64,000 nucleotides of DNA from positions 310,001-374,000 of the forward strand of contig JAHDVF020001555.1 in NCBI GenBank assembly GCA_022606425.2, read 5' to 3'. Source of the DNA: Lepidostoma basale (Eukaryota; Arthropoda; Insecta; Trichoptera; Lepidostomatidae). The translations under genes were made by a program, and so were the position numbers. The notes under the pieces were generated by a model. It was not told the origin of the DNA and searched no databases. It saw nothing but the letters and a program-made list of their open reading frames with translations. How positions within the stretch are numbered: the first letter of the stretch is position 1; each line of letters opens with the position of its first letter. Shown here piece by piece: positions 10,531 to 20,425 of this stretch.

Positions 10531-10743
10531 AAACTTTAACAAGTCGTCGAAACTGTTCATTGACATACGAAAATAATTTAAAAACTTAAGAGGATATTGA
10601 CCTAATTCAGAATACAGGGTGCAAAATTTTCCTTTTAATAATCGTTCATTATATATGGGATGTACCCAGTAGCGTTTCTTTCGCTTAATTTTCCTTCTGC
10701 GTAATTGAAGAGCGCAAATCACTGCGACCTCTTCGAAATCCAT
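10530..10743 (-). pseudogene. Harbinger transposase N-terminus (fragment)
   Basis: The minus strand from 10743 encodes a basic lead (RRRKIKRKKR), then RYWVHPIYNERLLKG, LYSELGQYPLKFLNYFRMS and FDDLLKFL. This is the pattern preceding the DDE nuclease in PIF/Harbinger proteins. The DDE catalytic domain is absent: the frame ends at the fusion with the MADF ORF. Length is about 70 residues against roughly 350-400 for an intact family member. Confidence 0.75.
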
Positions 10744-10892
10744 CGCTTAAATGAACATTTTGTCACCAGTAGTGAGCGCATCCACGGTGACACAACGTGA
10801 CAGTTACAAAAAGTTACTGCAACAAAAAGTCACAGTCAGCGCCTAGCCTTATGAAATGGAGCGTAATTACGATAAACAAATTAACTCAGTGC

Positions 10893-12075
10893 TAGCTAAC
10901 TAACTAACTAACCATAACGCCGTCTCCCCGAAGGGGTAGGCAGAAAGAATGGGCTGCCACACTTTTCTATTCTGACATATTTCTCTCTCTCCCTCAAAGT
11001 TCATACATCGTGTCATGCACGCGCGTCGATTTCTCTAACTCCTCACATGGCCGACATTCAATATTTGATTTATTTGATCGTGCCATTTTTCTTAGGTCTT
11101 CCTCTATTTCTGATTCCATTTACATCGTTAACATATAATTTTTTTACCATTCTTTCTTCATTCATTCTTTCCATGTGTCCATACCATCTTAATGATCCTT
11201 TCGTTATTTTGTTAATTTATTTTTTCATTCGACAGTCGAATCATACACAAAATATCCACACATTCGTCTAAGAGATCTCATTTCTACTGAATTTATTATA
11301 CATTCATCCTTCTTTTGCCAGTTCCATGCTTCGCTTCCATACATAAGGGTTGGTAGAAGAACACCACTGTGACATTAATTATCACAGTGATCATTTCATA
11401 ATTTTGATCATTATACTTCCTTCCGCTCTATATTCCTTCCTAATTTCAGCACTTGTAATTCTATCTTGCATCGTTTTAATACACATGAGTCTAAGCCTAA
11501 GTCTAAGACCACAATATAATTATAAAACGCTGATTAGACCAGTCCTAACATATGCCCCGGAGACTTGGACGCTCACTAAACGGGATGAAAACAAAATAAA
11601 CTGCTTCGAAAGGAAGATCCTCCGCAGAATCTTCGGACCCATTAAGGATGGTCAGACGTGGAGAAGGAGATACAACCAGGACGTCAGCGTGGTCAAGTTT
11701 ATAAAGATTAACAGACTGCGCTGGCTAGGGCACTTGCACCGCATGGGGGATCTGGAGCCCCCCAAAAGAGTGTTGTATGACAATCCAGCAGGCCGAAGAA
11801 GCATCGGCAGGCCGAGACTGCGATGGCTGGATGGTGCCGTGGCAGATTGTCGGATCCTGGAGCAGCAAGACTGGGAGGTGGCGGCCAGAGACAGGACGGG
11901 ATGGAGACGTTTCTTGGAGGAGGCCAAGACCCACCAAGGGTTGTAGCGCCGGAGAAGAAGAAGAATAAGAGTCTAAGCCTCATCCCTTTTCTGTCAGTTC
12001 TAAACCTCGCTTCCATACATCTTACTTCAACCTTGATAATGATTTCTGTATTAATCTTTCATATTTAAACTGGCC
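10893..12075 (-). mobile_element. LINE-A copy (tail left), split by LINE-D
   Basis: The tail complement (aactaactaactaacc) is at about 10900, then the hairpin and coding region back to the HNGV segment near 11375. A second sub-type piece lies at 11395-11498. It continues at 11981-12075 after the LINE-D insertion. Many stops. Confidence 0.7.
11499..11968 (+). mobile_element. LINE-D C-terminal copy with 12-bp target duplication
   Basis: Open from the start of the element. It encodes LIRPVLTYAPETWTLTKRD, FERKILRRIFGP, NRLRWLGHLHRMG and GRRSIGRPRLRWLDG, and ends in DRTGWRRFLEEAKTHQGL with a stop, then (GAA)n. Flanked by GAGTCTAAGCCT at 11487-11498 and 11969-11980. This shows a 5'-truncated target-primed insertion. 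It looks young: the frame is uninterrupted. Relatives at 28455-29060 (-) and 32139-32275 (-). Confidence 0.85.
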
Positions 12076-12289
12076 AAGTATGCTATCAAAGGTATAAAAT
12101 AGCAGCCATTTGGATACCACAAAATTTTGTGTTATATTATACATATGAAGAAGACATAAATTTGGATTACCCTTCTGCAAACAAAAATCTTACAGGGGTT
12201 TGGAGGATTGGGGAACGCCGCCGTGGGATTTTTTTATGAAGGGGAATTTGGATTTTTTAGTGTTGAAATATTTCCGTAATCAAAAATAA

Positions 12290-12606
12290 GCAAAGATGGC
12301 AGTGCACAATGAAGTTCTATTGCCGACCCTTATGTATGAAAGTGAATCTTGGAGTTGGCAGAAGAAGGATGAAAGTAGGATAAATGCGGTAGAAATGAGG
12401 TCATTAAGAAGAATGTACGGAAAAACAATGTATGATAGAATAACTAATGATGAAGTAAGAAAGGAATGTAATGCGGATGATTGCGTGATAAATAAAATCA
12501 AGAAAGGGTCACTAAGATGGAAATTATGGATATTAATGAATTATTATGATACTGAGATTTGTGGCAGGCAAGTAGTGTTAGTGGAAAATGAGGTCGATCT
12601 GTGGTA
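12290..12606 (+). mobile_element. LINE-A internal piece
   Basis: Encodes MAVHNEVLLPTLMYESESW to IKKGSLRW in frame, then degenerates. Interrupted by LINE-C at about 12607 and resumes at 12841. Confidence 0.75.
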
Positions 12607-12840
12607 TGCATTATTCTTCTTCTTTCGGTACCGTGTCAGGTCCCTCCAACGTTGGCGATCACTGCAGCAAAGGTATTCTATCCTGCGCCACTTGGAATAG
12701 GTTCTGAACTCTTGTTATTCCTGTCCACTCTTTATTGTTCTGTAGCCAGGACAGCTGCCTTCTACCAACTCTCTGAAGTCCCTCCACTTTACCCATTAAT
12801 ATCAGTCGAAGGAGGTGGTATTTTTCTCCCCTTAGCATAA
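12607..12840 (-). mobile_element. LINE-C 3' end
   Basis: The minus strand encodes LRGEKYHLLRLILMGKVEG, VGRRQLSWLQNNKEWTGI and LFQVAQDRIP, with a (TTC)n-complement tail at 12611. It sits inside a LINE-A copy. Confidence 0.75.
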
Positions 12841-13115
12841 AATAGTTAGTTGTATACATAAAAAAAAGAAAAATTGTATACAAGCAGTGTGAGTGGATAG
12901 AGAAGTCACGGAAGACCAAGGGAAGCATGGGATGAACAAATTAACCAAATACTGAAAGACGGCCACATTCGAAGTCGGAAAAATCGACGAACGAGCATGT
13001 AACGATGTATGAATGTGGAGGAAGCAAGAGAGGTATGTCAGGACAGAACGGTATGGCGGTCCATCCTCTCTGCCTACCCCTCCGGGGAAACGGCGTGATG
13101 GTTAGTTAGTTAATA
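12841..13115 (+). mobile_element. LINE-A 3' end (TCC sub-type)
   Basis: Continuation of the 12290 copy: frame-broken coding part, CMNVEEAREVCQDR-type segment, hairpin cccctccgggg near 13076, stop and (GTTA)n. Confidence 0.75.
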
Positions 13116-13189
13116 ACAGTGTTGTAAATTTAACAGTTAACCATGTTGAATTATCATAGTGTTTCGGCCACAACAACGGAGTATAACTA

Positions 13190-13495
13190 ACTAACCAACT
13201 AACCATCACGCCGTTTCCCCGGAGGGGTAGGCAGAGAGGATGGATCGCCACATTGTTCTACATTCATACATCGTGACATGCACGCTCGTCGATTTTAACC
13301 AACTTCGCATACGGCCATCTTTTAGTATTTAATTAATTTGATCATGCTGTTTTGTCACATTCACAATCATGTCACATTATCCTTGGTCGTCCACGGCTTC
13401 TCTTTCCACTCACACTACTTGTATACAACATTTTAACCACTCGTCTCACATCCATTCGTTCCATATGTCCAAAACATTTCAGGAATCCTTTTTAA
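13190..13495 (-). mobile_element. LINE-A 3' end (TCC sub-type), tail left
   Basis: Tail complement at 13190-13205, hairpin complement 'ccccggagggg', then decayed coding sequence. Forms an outward-tailed inverted pair with the next copy. Confidence 0.75.
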
Positions 13496-13519
13496 TTTTA
13501 CTTACAATATAATATAAGT

Positions 13520-14035
13520 GAATAATGAAAGCGAAAACGGCCGTTCACAATGGAGTCCTGGTCCCATCATTAATGTATGGAAGCGAAGCATGGAAATGGC
13601 AGAAGAAGGATGAAACCATAATAAATGCGGTTGAGATGAGGTCCCTAAAACCTATGTGTGGTAGAACGATATACGACAGAATCTCAAATGCTGATATAAG
13701 AAAGGAATGTAGAGCGGAAGAAGGTATTATGAACAAAATTATGAAAAGATCGCTGCGTTGGTTCGGACACATGAACCGCATGGATGGATAAAGAATGGTT
13801 AAGAAAGTATAAGTTAATGATGTAAATGGGGTACGATGTCGAGGCAGACCGAGGAAAACATGGCATGACCAAATCAAATTTTAAAGATTGGTCATGTTAG
13901 GTCGGATGAATTGACGTGCGTGTATGAATGTGGAGGAAACTAGAGAGGTTTGCCAGGATAGAGTAGTGTGGTGGTCCATTCTCTCTGCCTACCCCTGCGG
14001 AGAAACGGCGTGATGGTTTGTTTGTTTGGGTTTGT
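13520..14035 (+). mobile_element. LINE-A 3' end (TGC sub-type, GTTT tail)
   Basis: Open for 88 codons (MKAKTAVHNGVLVPSLMYGSE to WFGHMNRMDG), then stops. The C-terminal Tyr-Pro-Cys and a 'gatggtttgtttgttt' tail mark the second sub-family. Best relative is 41097-41835. Confidence 0.8.
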
Positions 14036-14039
14036 ATAA

Positions 14040-14245
14040 TATAATCAAATCAAATCAGTTTATTTTCTCAAAGGTTTTACAAACATCAATTATAATTTAA
14101 GGCCATTGAGAACAGGTAAAAATATAATAAATAATACCATGAACGCATGAGACGTGGTTCGACTTTAGGAATATAAGATACTATCTAAAGTCAAGAGTAT
14201 TTGTCTTCTGAACGTACTTTCACTAATATAAAAGATGTCGATCTT
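14040..14245 (-). mobile_element. LINE-J 3' end
   Basis: Begins with complement tail 'aatcaaatcaaatcag', then the 3' UTR and the last codons (VSESTF region). 5'-truncated at about 14245. Confidence 0.7.
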
Positions 14246-14324
14246 TATAATGCAATCATCTGCCTTGTAGTTCTTCCTTATGTTTACGTTCATTATTCTA
14301 TCAATAAAAATATTTGTTTTCAGG

Positions 14325-14748
14325 ATGCAGTAGAAATGAGATCTCTAAGACGAATGTGTGACAAATCTGTATATGATAGAGTGACAAATGCAAGTATAAG
14401 AAGTGAATGTGGTGCGAATGAAAGTGTTATGAACAAAATAAGGAAAGGGTCATTAAGATGGTTTGGACACATGGAAAGAATGAGTGAAGACAGAATGGTA
14501 AAGAAGGTATATGTAAACGGCGTGAACGGAGCTAGAAATAGAGGAAGGCCGAGGAAAACGTGGCACGATCAAATCAATCAAATATTGAATGTCGGTCACG
14601 TGAGGAGTCGGAAAATCGACGTGCGTGCATGACAAGATGTATGAATGTAGAGGAAGCGAGAGACGTATGTCAGGACAGAACAGTGTGGCGTTCCATTCTT
14701 TCTGCCTACCCCTCCGGGGAGACGGCGTGATGGTAAGTTAGTTAGTTA
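14325..14748 (+). mobile_element. LINE-A 3' end (TCC sub-type)
   Basis: The open frame runs from DAVEMRSLRRMCDKSVYDRV through SLRWFGHMERM and RNRGRPRKTWHDQINQILN to a frameshift near 14610. Then CMNVEEARDVCQDR, hairpin cccctccgggg at 14709-14719, stop and (GTTA)n. Confidence 0.85.
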
Positions 14749-14835
14749 GTTTTATGTTTTATTATTATTAATAGGAATGACACGTTTAGCCTATCCTAGG
14801 AATTATCAAATGTTTTCCAAGGCATTATCAAACAT
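14745..14835. repeat. Repeat P fragment
   Basis: 'aggaatgacacgtttagcct' followed by 'ggaattatcaaatg' and part of the second arm 'ggcattatcaaacatttgataatg'. The outer arms are lost. Confidence 0.5.
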
Positions 14836-14894
14836 TTGATAATGACACAACATTAAGAATGTATACAATGCTTTCACAGTCCATTAATAAAGAT

Positions 14895-15172
14895 TTACTG
14901 CTTTATGCTTCCCAATCTTAATAGATGACGCTAGTGTAGAGTGAACTAAAAAAAATGTGAAGATAAGCGCAGAATTCTAGCATACCTTTATACATCTTCC
15001 AAAATTTTGTCAGACGTGGTGGTCGTAAGAAGGACGGAATGGGGAATGTTGTTAAACATAAAGCGATCGCTCAACCCAACCAATGACAGGTCATAAGTCC
15101 TGTAAGCGCCTCGGCCACCATATTCTGATCCCAGAAAACAATTTACATCTTCGTCTCTATTGAGATACAATT
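14895..15172 (+). mobile_element. Repeat B retroposon
   Basis: Contains the family markers 'agatgacgctagtgtag', 'ggaatggggaatgttg', 'caaccaatgacaggtcat' and the fixed 3' end 'ctattgagatacaattaa'. No protein frame is conserved between copies. Confidence 0.75.
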
Positions 15173-15189
15173 AATCCTTATTTGATAAC

Positions 15190-15290
15190 GAAATAATGCA
15201 TTGGAATTGTCAGGACAAAGCAGTATAGTGGTCCATCCTCTATGTCTCCCCTTCCAGGGAAACGGCGTGATGGTTAGTTAGTTAATTAAT
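15190..15290 (+). mobile_element. LINE-A tail fragment
   Basis: Last 100 bp of LINE-A with stop region and (GTTA)n. The hairpin is mutated. Confidence 0.7.
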
Positions 15291-15299
15291 TATTTAGTA

Positions 15300-15485
15300 T
15301 TTATTTTACTTTCATTATTATTTTACCAGTTCCATGCTTCTTTTCCATATATAAGGGTCGCCACAGGAACACTGCAATGTAATATATTTTAATGGTGTTC
15401 AAATTTATAAACAGTTTATTGTAACACCATCGGTTGGCAAAACAACTGTCGCGACACTCTCAGTAAATAAAAGGAACTTGTGATA
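15300..15485. repeat. LINE-A scrap and group Q fold-back half
   Basis: 15320-15380 is a minus-strand LINE-A scrap (MYGSEAWNW region). 15395-15480 contains 'aacaactgtcgcgacac' of group Q. Confidence 0.5.
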
Positions 15486-15489
15486 TTAA

Positions 15490-15820
15490 AACTAACTAAC
15501 TAACTAACTAACCATCACGCCGTCTCCCCGAAGGGGTAGGCGGAAAGAATGGACTGCCACACTTTTCTTTCCTGACATATTTCTTTCGCTTCCTCAACAT
15601 TCACGCGCGTCGATTTCTCTGACTCCTCACATGGCCGACATTTAATATTTGATTAATTTGATCGTGCCACGTTTTCCTCGGTCTCCCTCTATTTCTGGTT
15701 CCATTTACATCATTAACATATATTTTTTTTACCATTCTTTCTTCATTCATTCTTTCCATATGTCCGAACCATCTTAATGATCCTTTCATTATTTTGTTCA
15801 TGACACCATCATTCGTTTCT
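15490..15820 (-). mobile_element. LINE-A 3' end (TTC sub-type)
   Basis: Tail complement at 15490-15508, hairpin complement 'ccccgaagggg', then open minus frame MNKIMKGSLRWFGHMERMN to RSQRNRRA (15601-15801). Clean hairpin. Confidence 0.85.
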
Positions 15821-16240
15821 TATATTTGTGATTTTATAACATTGTTTTGAATTTTAACAGTAATAATGTTGAAGTATCATAAGGTTTCGGCCAAAACAAT
15901 GGACTATTTAATAGAATTCTTATATTTCGATAGTAGAGTCATAAATACATTTGACGGGTAGAAATTCTTGCATTTCTAGAGCGTTGGAACGTAGGTATAA
16001 GCGGCACGTATCCACATTCGCATCCTTCCCGCGAACAGAGACAATCCCCGCTGACAGTAGCTAGGGTCACAAATCGAATTAGTTAATTGCCCCCCGTATA
16101 TTTCTTCCCCTCTGGGGGGGCGGGCGGCGGTCGGGGTCGCAAGATGGGGGCGGGAGGGGTGCGCCAGTGAGAGATATCTGGCAGAGAGGGAATGGGAAAT
16201 ATTACGCCCCACAATCTATAGAAATAGATTTGTTATACCT
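15821..16240. other. Unassigned with GC-rich island
   Basis: 15825-15910 is one copy of the 'gtttcggccaaaacaatgga' motif. 16000-16200 is a G/C-rich, apparently single-copy island with runs of C and G (16088-16160). No credible gene. Confidence 0.4.
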
Positions 16241-16490
16241 CTAAAATTATTATTACTATTATTTAAATCATTCATTAGATCATGACAGCATGAGCCAAAT
16301 CGATGTAAAGGGTATTATAGCTATCATAGTGATTCTCGTGACATGTAATAGGTAGCTAATCTATCGCCATTTAATTGTCACGCGAATTCTACACCAGACC
16401 AAATACAGTGTGACGCTCTCGCCGGGAATCGAACCCGGAACCCTCGGGGTGGCAGTCAATGCACTTACCACTCGGCCACGAAGGTTGTCT
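16241..16490 (-). mobile_element. tRNA-derived SINE
   Basis: The complement of the tRNA-like head is at 16420-16490, with B box complement 'ggaatcgaacc'. The body precedes it, and an (AAT)n-type tail is at 16243-16265. Better preserved than the 1500-1741 copy. Confidence 0.85.
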
Positions 16491-16555
16491 TCTTCTCCTC
16501 GTGCTATCTTTAGGAATGTGTCGTATTATAACTCTGAGCTTATATACAAACCACG

Positions 16556-16765
16556 CTTACTAAAACGCCAACCACGATAACTGAAGCACCAATCAATCCG
16601 ACTGAAGCACTAACCATGCCGTCTAAAGCGCCAACCACGCCGTCTGAAGCGCCAACCACGCTGACCGAAGCGTTAACCACGCCGTCTGAAGCGCCAAACA
16701 TGCTGTCTGAAGCGCCAACCATGCCGACTGCTACGCCAACCAAGCTGTCTGAAGCGCCAACTACG
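16556..16765. repeat. 21-bp minisatellite
   Basis: About ten degenerate 21-bp units of the form 'gcgccaaccacgccgtctgaa'. Because 21 is divisible by 3, all frames stay open, giving an SEAPTTP-like repeat on + and GASDGVV-like on -. I see no start context, splice signal or non-repeat coding part, so treat it as non-coding. Confidence 0.8.
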
Positions 16766-16999
16766 TTTTATTACTCGGAGCTTGTTCTATCTCTCCAGCT
16801 GTCCAGATATCCAGCTATCCAACATTGTTTTAAACACTTACATTAAGGATTTGAATCAATGGTTTTAACTGAATTGAATCAATGTATTAGTATAATAATC
16901 TTCAATATGAGTAGAAAATAGCTCTTTAGAAACGAGACAAAATCAGCCATACCTTCCACCTCAATGTCAAAAGAGGAGTTGAGATAATACAATATAAGG

Positions 17000-17095
17000 C
17001 ATAGTTATTGTTTCTTGAACAATGATGTACAACTCCATATTGAATATTTAATACGAATGAAAACATCTGTTTTCTATATAAAAAAATAATTGTGA
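17000..17095. repeat. Repeat P outer arm
   Basis: 'ttattgtttcttgaacaatg', 'aactccatatt' and 'gaatgaaaacatctgttttct' in order. The second arm is missing. Confidence 0.6.
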
Positions 17096-17129
17096 TATTT
17101 GAAATTTCATGGTAGATGTTTATTGTAAA

Positions 17130-17745
17130 ACTAACTAACTAACTAACTAACCATCACGCCGAAGGGGTAGGCAGAAAGAATGGACTGCCACACTTTTCTT
17201 TCCTGACATATTTCTCTTGATTCCTCAACATTCATACATCGTGTCATGCACGCTCGTCGATTTCTCTGACTCCTCACGTGGCCGACATTCAATATTTGAT
17301 TCGATAGCTCCGTTCACTTCGTTTACATACCTATACCTTCTTAACCATTCTGTCTTCACTCATTCTTTTCATGTGTCCAAATCATCTTAACGAGCCATTC
17401 AATTTTTTGTTCATAACACTTTCATTAGCGCCGCATTCACTTCTTATACTTGCATTTTACTCTCTATCATATACAGATTTACCACACATTCGTCTAAGAG
17501 ATCTCATTTCTACTGCATTTATTCTACTTTCATCCTTCTTTTGCCAGTTCCATGCTTCGCTTCTATACATAAGAGTCAGTACAAGAACACCGTTGTGCAC
17601 TGCCATTTTAGCTTTTTTGGATAGGTTTTTGTTTGCGATGATAACTTTTATTGCACCATTCACTTTGTTGCCTGCCCCAACCCTTCTTTCAATATCTCTC
17701 TCCACTTTTGGCTTCTTCTACATCTTTAACACAAACTGTTTTATC
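17130..17745 (-). mobile_element. LINE-A copy (TTC sub-type), longer 5' reach
   Basis: The tail complement is followed by a hairpin that lost its outer half. Coding sequence extends upstream to AGNKVNGAIKVIIANKNLSKKAKMAVHNGVL in an open minus frame (17457-17705). Confidence 0.8.
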
Positions 17746-18305
17746 TCCCAAGATGCAGAATCTAGTGATGCCAATGGGCAGAGCGATCAAAAAGAAATTT
17801 TTTCATATTTATAAAACAAATAATCAAAATCGACGTGCTTGCATGACACGAATAAAATAAAATAAATATGATATGCATAATAGAAAGAACAAAAGCAAAC
17901 TGTTTTTTTTTTTAATATTAGCACAGTTGACAGCCAATTATTGTACTAGTCTGTAACCGCGAAATTCGATTTAAAACGAAACAATGCAATTTGAAAATTA
18001 AAAAAAGAACATTTCACCGCCATTTTATGTACACTGGGGGGAAGTGTTTGGGGGAGTTTTTCCCTTTTCTCTCTTCTCCTGAACGGGAGGGGGTGGGAGT
18101 CGTGAGGGGGTGGGTTGTGGAGGGGGTAGCGCGCAAAATGGCGTCGTTATGATGTAATTACTGACGAATTCTCAGTGGGTATTCTCCATTGTTCACTGTC
18201 GCCATGATACGATTGTCTGTGTATTATATACCAAAACCATGTTATGTATAATATATAGACATCGTATATACATGATATTATGAAAATAATTATCATATAA
18301 TAATG
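17746..18305. other. Unassigned with G-rich island
   Basis: AT-rich to 18000, then 18010-18180 is a single-copy G-rich island ('gggaggggg', 'gcgcgcaaaatggcg'). No ORF. A promoter or enhancer role is possible only by composition. Confidence 0.35.
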
Positions 18306-18309
18306 ATAA

Positions 18310-18445
18310 TGACAACATCTACTTAAAATTGAGACAGAGGATGGTCCATATTACTATACCTGGACCCTCAAAGTGAATACAATAAACCGTATAGAAACAC
18401 TTGAAATGTGGCTCCATCGCAGAATGTTGCGGATCTCGTGGACTG
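18310..18445 (+). mobile_element. LINE-C piece, left half
   Basis: Matches the 45515-45810 copy ('atggtccatattactatacc', 'cgcagaatgttgcggatctc'). It continues at 18990-19050 ('gtcaccaacaatgagg', 'agccagagtaggaagag') after a LINE-J insertion. Confidence 0.75.
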
Positions 18446-18989
18446 ACTCATGGAGAGGGTTCAGAAAAAAATTCTGAGGTATCCTACATGAGGGAGTATG
18501 GTAGTTATCCGTATCTCTGTCCCACGGCATTTCTTTTGGGAATGCTCGGAACCAATTCTTTACAGCTTCGAAGAGATGGACATCTAATAACCCATTTCTC
18601 CAGATTAATTAGGGGATACTTCGAGAACTCGGCCGTACTGGAGGATGTCGGTCTTTTGTCCCGACAGCGACAGCGCAGATTGTTATACCTACCGGCCGCC
18701 AGAAGCAATCTGCCTCTGGTGACACCGGTGGGAAGAGCAATTAGTCTGCTGAATGCGGTCTCCTCGGAGATCGACGTCTTTCATGTTAGTGAAAGTACGT
18801 TCAGGGGACAGATACTCTTGACTTTGGAAAGTATCTTGTCTTCCTAATGTCGAACCATCACTAATGCGTTCCTGGTATTATGTTACATGTGTATAATATT
18901 TTACCTGTACTCAATAGATGCCTTAAACATTTATGCTGTTTGTAATGTCTTTTGAGTAAATAAACTGATTTGATTTGATTTGATTTGAT
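18446..18989 (+). mobile_element. LINE-J 3' end inserted in LINE-C
   Basis: Encodes MREYGSYPYLCPTAFLLGML, HFSRLIRGYFENSAVLEDVG and NLPLVTPVGRAISLLNAVSS, ending FRGQILLTLESILSS with a stop at 18846. The 3' UTR follows and ends in (TGATT)n at 18968-18992. The open frame starting at 18401 is a chimera whose first 15 codons come from LINE-C. Jockey/CR1-type assignment is from the C-terminal pattern only. Confidence 0.8.
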
Positions 18990-19050
18990 TTGACATGGTC
19001 ACCAACAATGAGGTTCTACATAGAGCCAGAGTAGGAAGAGAATTGTTGGC

Positions 19051-19495
19051 ATCTTCTCTGCCTACCCCTCCGGATAAGCTGCGTGAGGGTTAGTTAATTA
19101 ATAAAACAGACTTTTTTTTAGAAGTTTTATTAATATTTATGGGAATGACATGTTTCGCATTTGAAGAATGTGCATGTACGATTTATGAATGTAAAAGAAT
19201 CACCAGTGGTATGTCAGTACAGAGCAGTATGACGATCCATCTTCTCTGCATACCTCTCCGGATAAGCTGCGTAAGCGTTAGATAGTTATTAAAACAGACG
19301 TTTTCTAGATGTTTTATTACAATTTATGGGAATGACATGTTTCACCTTTGAAGAACGTGCATGTACGATTTATGAATGCAAAGAATTCTCGAGTGGTATG
19401 TCAGTACAGAGCAGTATGAGGAATCTGCATACCTCTCCGGATAAACTGCGTGAGGGTTAGTTAGTTATTAAAACAGACGTTTTATAGAAGTTTAG
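19051..19495 (+). repeat. Composite tandem repeat, about 2.4 units of 185-188 bp
   Basis: Units start at 19051, 19239 and 19423. Each unit is a LINE-A tail (tctgcctacc, ccggataagctgcgtga, ttag) joined to half of Repeat P ('aaaacagacgttttctagatg', 'gggaatgacatgtttc') and 'gtgcatgtacgatttatgaatg'. A nested insertion was therefore duplicated in tandem. Confidence 0.75.
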
Positions 19496-19501
19496 TTATC
19501 A

Positions 19502-19690
19502 TCATCGGCTGTCCCTCGTGTCCGAGGAAGACTGTCCTTCACGATTGTGGGTCCGCATGTGGCTGAAGAGCCCGATCCTGGACCCACCTATTCTGGGGCA
19601 TCTGGGGCAGGAGAAGGCGCTTGAAATGGAGCCTGTGCTTCAAAGTCTTGCGTGCCTTTATGTATGTACTGTTGTTCCCCAGAACTCCAG
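19502..19690 (-). mobile_element. LINE-N C-terminal CCHH finger
   Basis: The minus strand reads FSCPRCPRIGGSRIGLFSHM then RTHNRE and ends after DTRDS with a stop at 19502-19504. The C-x2-C and H-x3-H spacing gives a single zinc finger at the end of the ORF, as in some non-LTR retrotransposons. It interrupts a Repeat P copy. Confidence 0.65.
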
Positions 19691-19825
19691 AAGTTGTATT
19701 ATAATTTATGCGAATGACATGTTTCGCCTTTATTTGATGCCTAAGGAAGGCGAAACATGTCATTCCCATAAAATATAATAAAATTTCTAGAAAACAGAAG
19801 TTTTCATTCGTATTAGCTGTCTTTT
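19691..19825. repeat. Repeat P fold-back core
   Basis: 'gcgaatgacatgtttcgcct' and, after a short loop, 'aggcgaaacatgtcattccc' with the right arm to 'cattcgtattag'. Palindrome centre near 19740. Confidence 0.75.
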
Positions 19826-20149
19826 GGTCGTTTTTCGTGTTGTGCAATGGGGCCAAGCGCGCATGTAATGGATACTCCATGTAATGGATTATTTGATATC
19901 GTCGGCTTCTAATCTGGGTAACTCGAATATTTACTTATGAATTACGAATAAATAAGGCATTTAATTAATATTATCCTTATCTGATGTACCCGGCTATCTC
20001 CGCCACATGACAAATGATTATTTACTCTCGGTTATGATTGATTCGCATTTAATTAGTTTTCACGATGCCCGTGTCTCCGTGGGGTTAGATTACAGATTAC
20101 ATTACCACACTTCCATAAGACCCTTCTTTATTTTGCTTTAATTATGAGG
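19826..20149. other. No recognisable feature
   Basis: Mixed, non-repetitive sequence without supported genes. Confidence 0.4.
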
Positions 20150-20235
20150 TAAATGTATTATTTATTGTTTCTTGAACAATGATTTAAAACTCCGTATAAA
20201 ATAATTAATACCAATGAAAACTTAATTTATTATAG
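20150..20235. repeat. Repeat P outer arm
   Basis: 'tttattgtttcttgaacaat', 'aaaactccgtata' and 'taataccaatgaaaac'. Confidence 0.55.
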
Positions 20236-20264
20236 TAAACACGAATGTTTAGTGGTTTTACTTG

Positions 20265-20425
20265 GATTTAACTAACTAACTAACTAACCATAACGCCGTC
20301 TCCCCGAAAGGGTAGGCAGAAATAATGGACTGTCACACTTTTACGGCACTCCATCCTTCTCTTTTCGCCCCGCGGGAGACACGGTGTGATGGGTTGCGAA
20401 CCTCATCGCCACCAATAGGCATCTC
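20265..20425 (-). mobile_element. SINE-T
   Basis: Complement (GTTA)n tail and LINE-A hairpin (loop expanded by one base), then the SINE-T body complement with 'cggcactccatccttctc' and 'ggttgcgaacctcatcgcc', ending at 'aggcatctcccg'. Same junction as at 8512-8675. Confidence 0.65.

Larger units (their letters stand above)
10110..10848. mobile_element. PIF/Harbinger-type transposon, internally deleted
   Basis: Flanked by TTA at 10107-10109 and 10849-10851, the 3-bp target duplication typical of this superfamily. The ends share an imperfect inverted repeat with core GCTGAYTGTKAC. Inside are the two genes expected of the family in converging order, a MADF-domain ORF (+) and the start of the transposase (-), fused by a deletion near 10530. 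The ends also carry several 'acaaaaagt' repeats. Confidence 0.75.

Noticed and set aside
11652..12068. Several overlapping open frames on both strands
   Set aside because: All overlap the LINE-D copy, whose + frame has the recognisable domain; the others are shadows.
14735..14750. (TTAG)n tracts as telomeric repeats
   Set aside because: Insect telomeres use TTAGG. Here 4-bp GTTA units always follow the LINE-A stop region and are short, so they are LINE tails.
18401..18847. A 148-codon host gene
   Set aside because: The first codons are LINE-C and the rest LINE-J; the frame crosses an insertion junction by chance.
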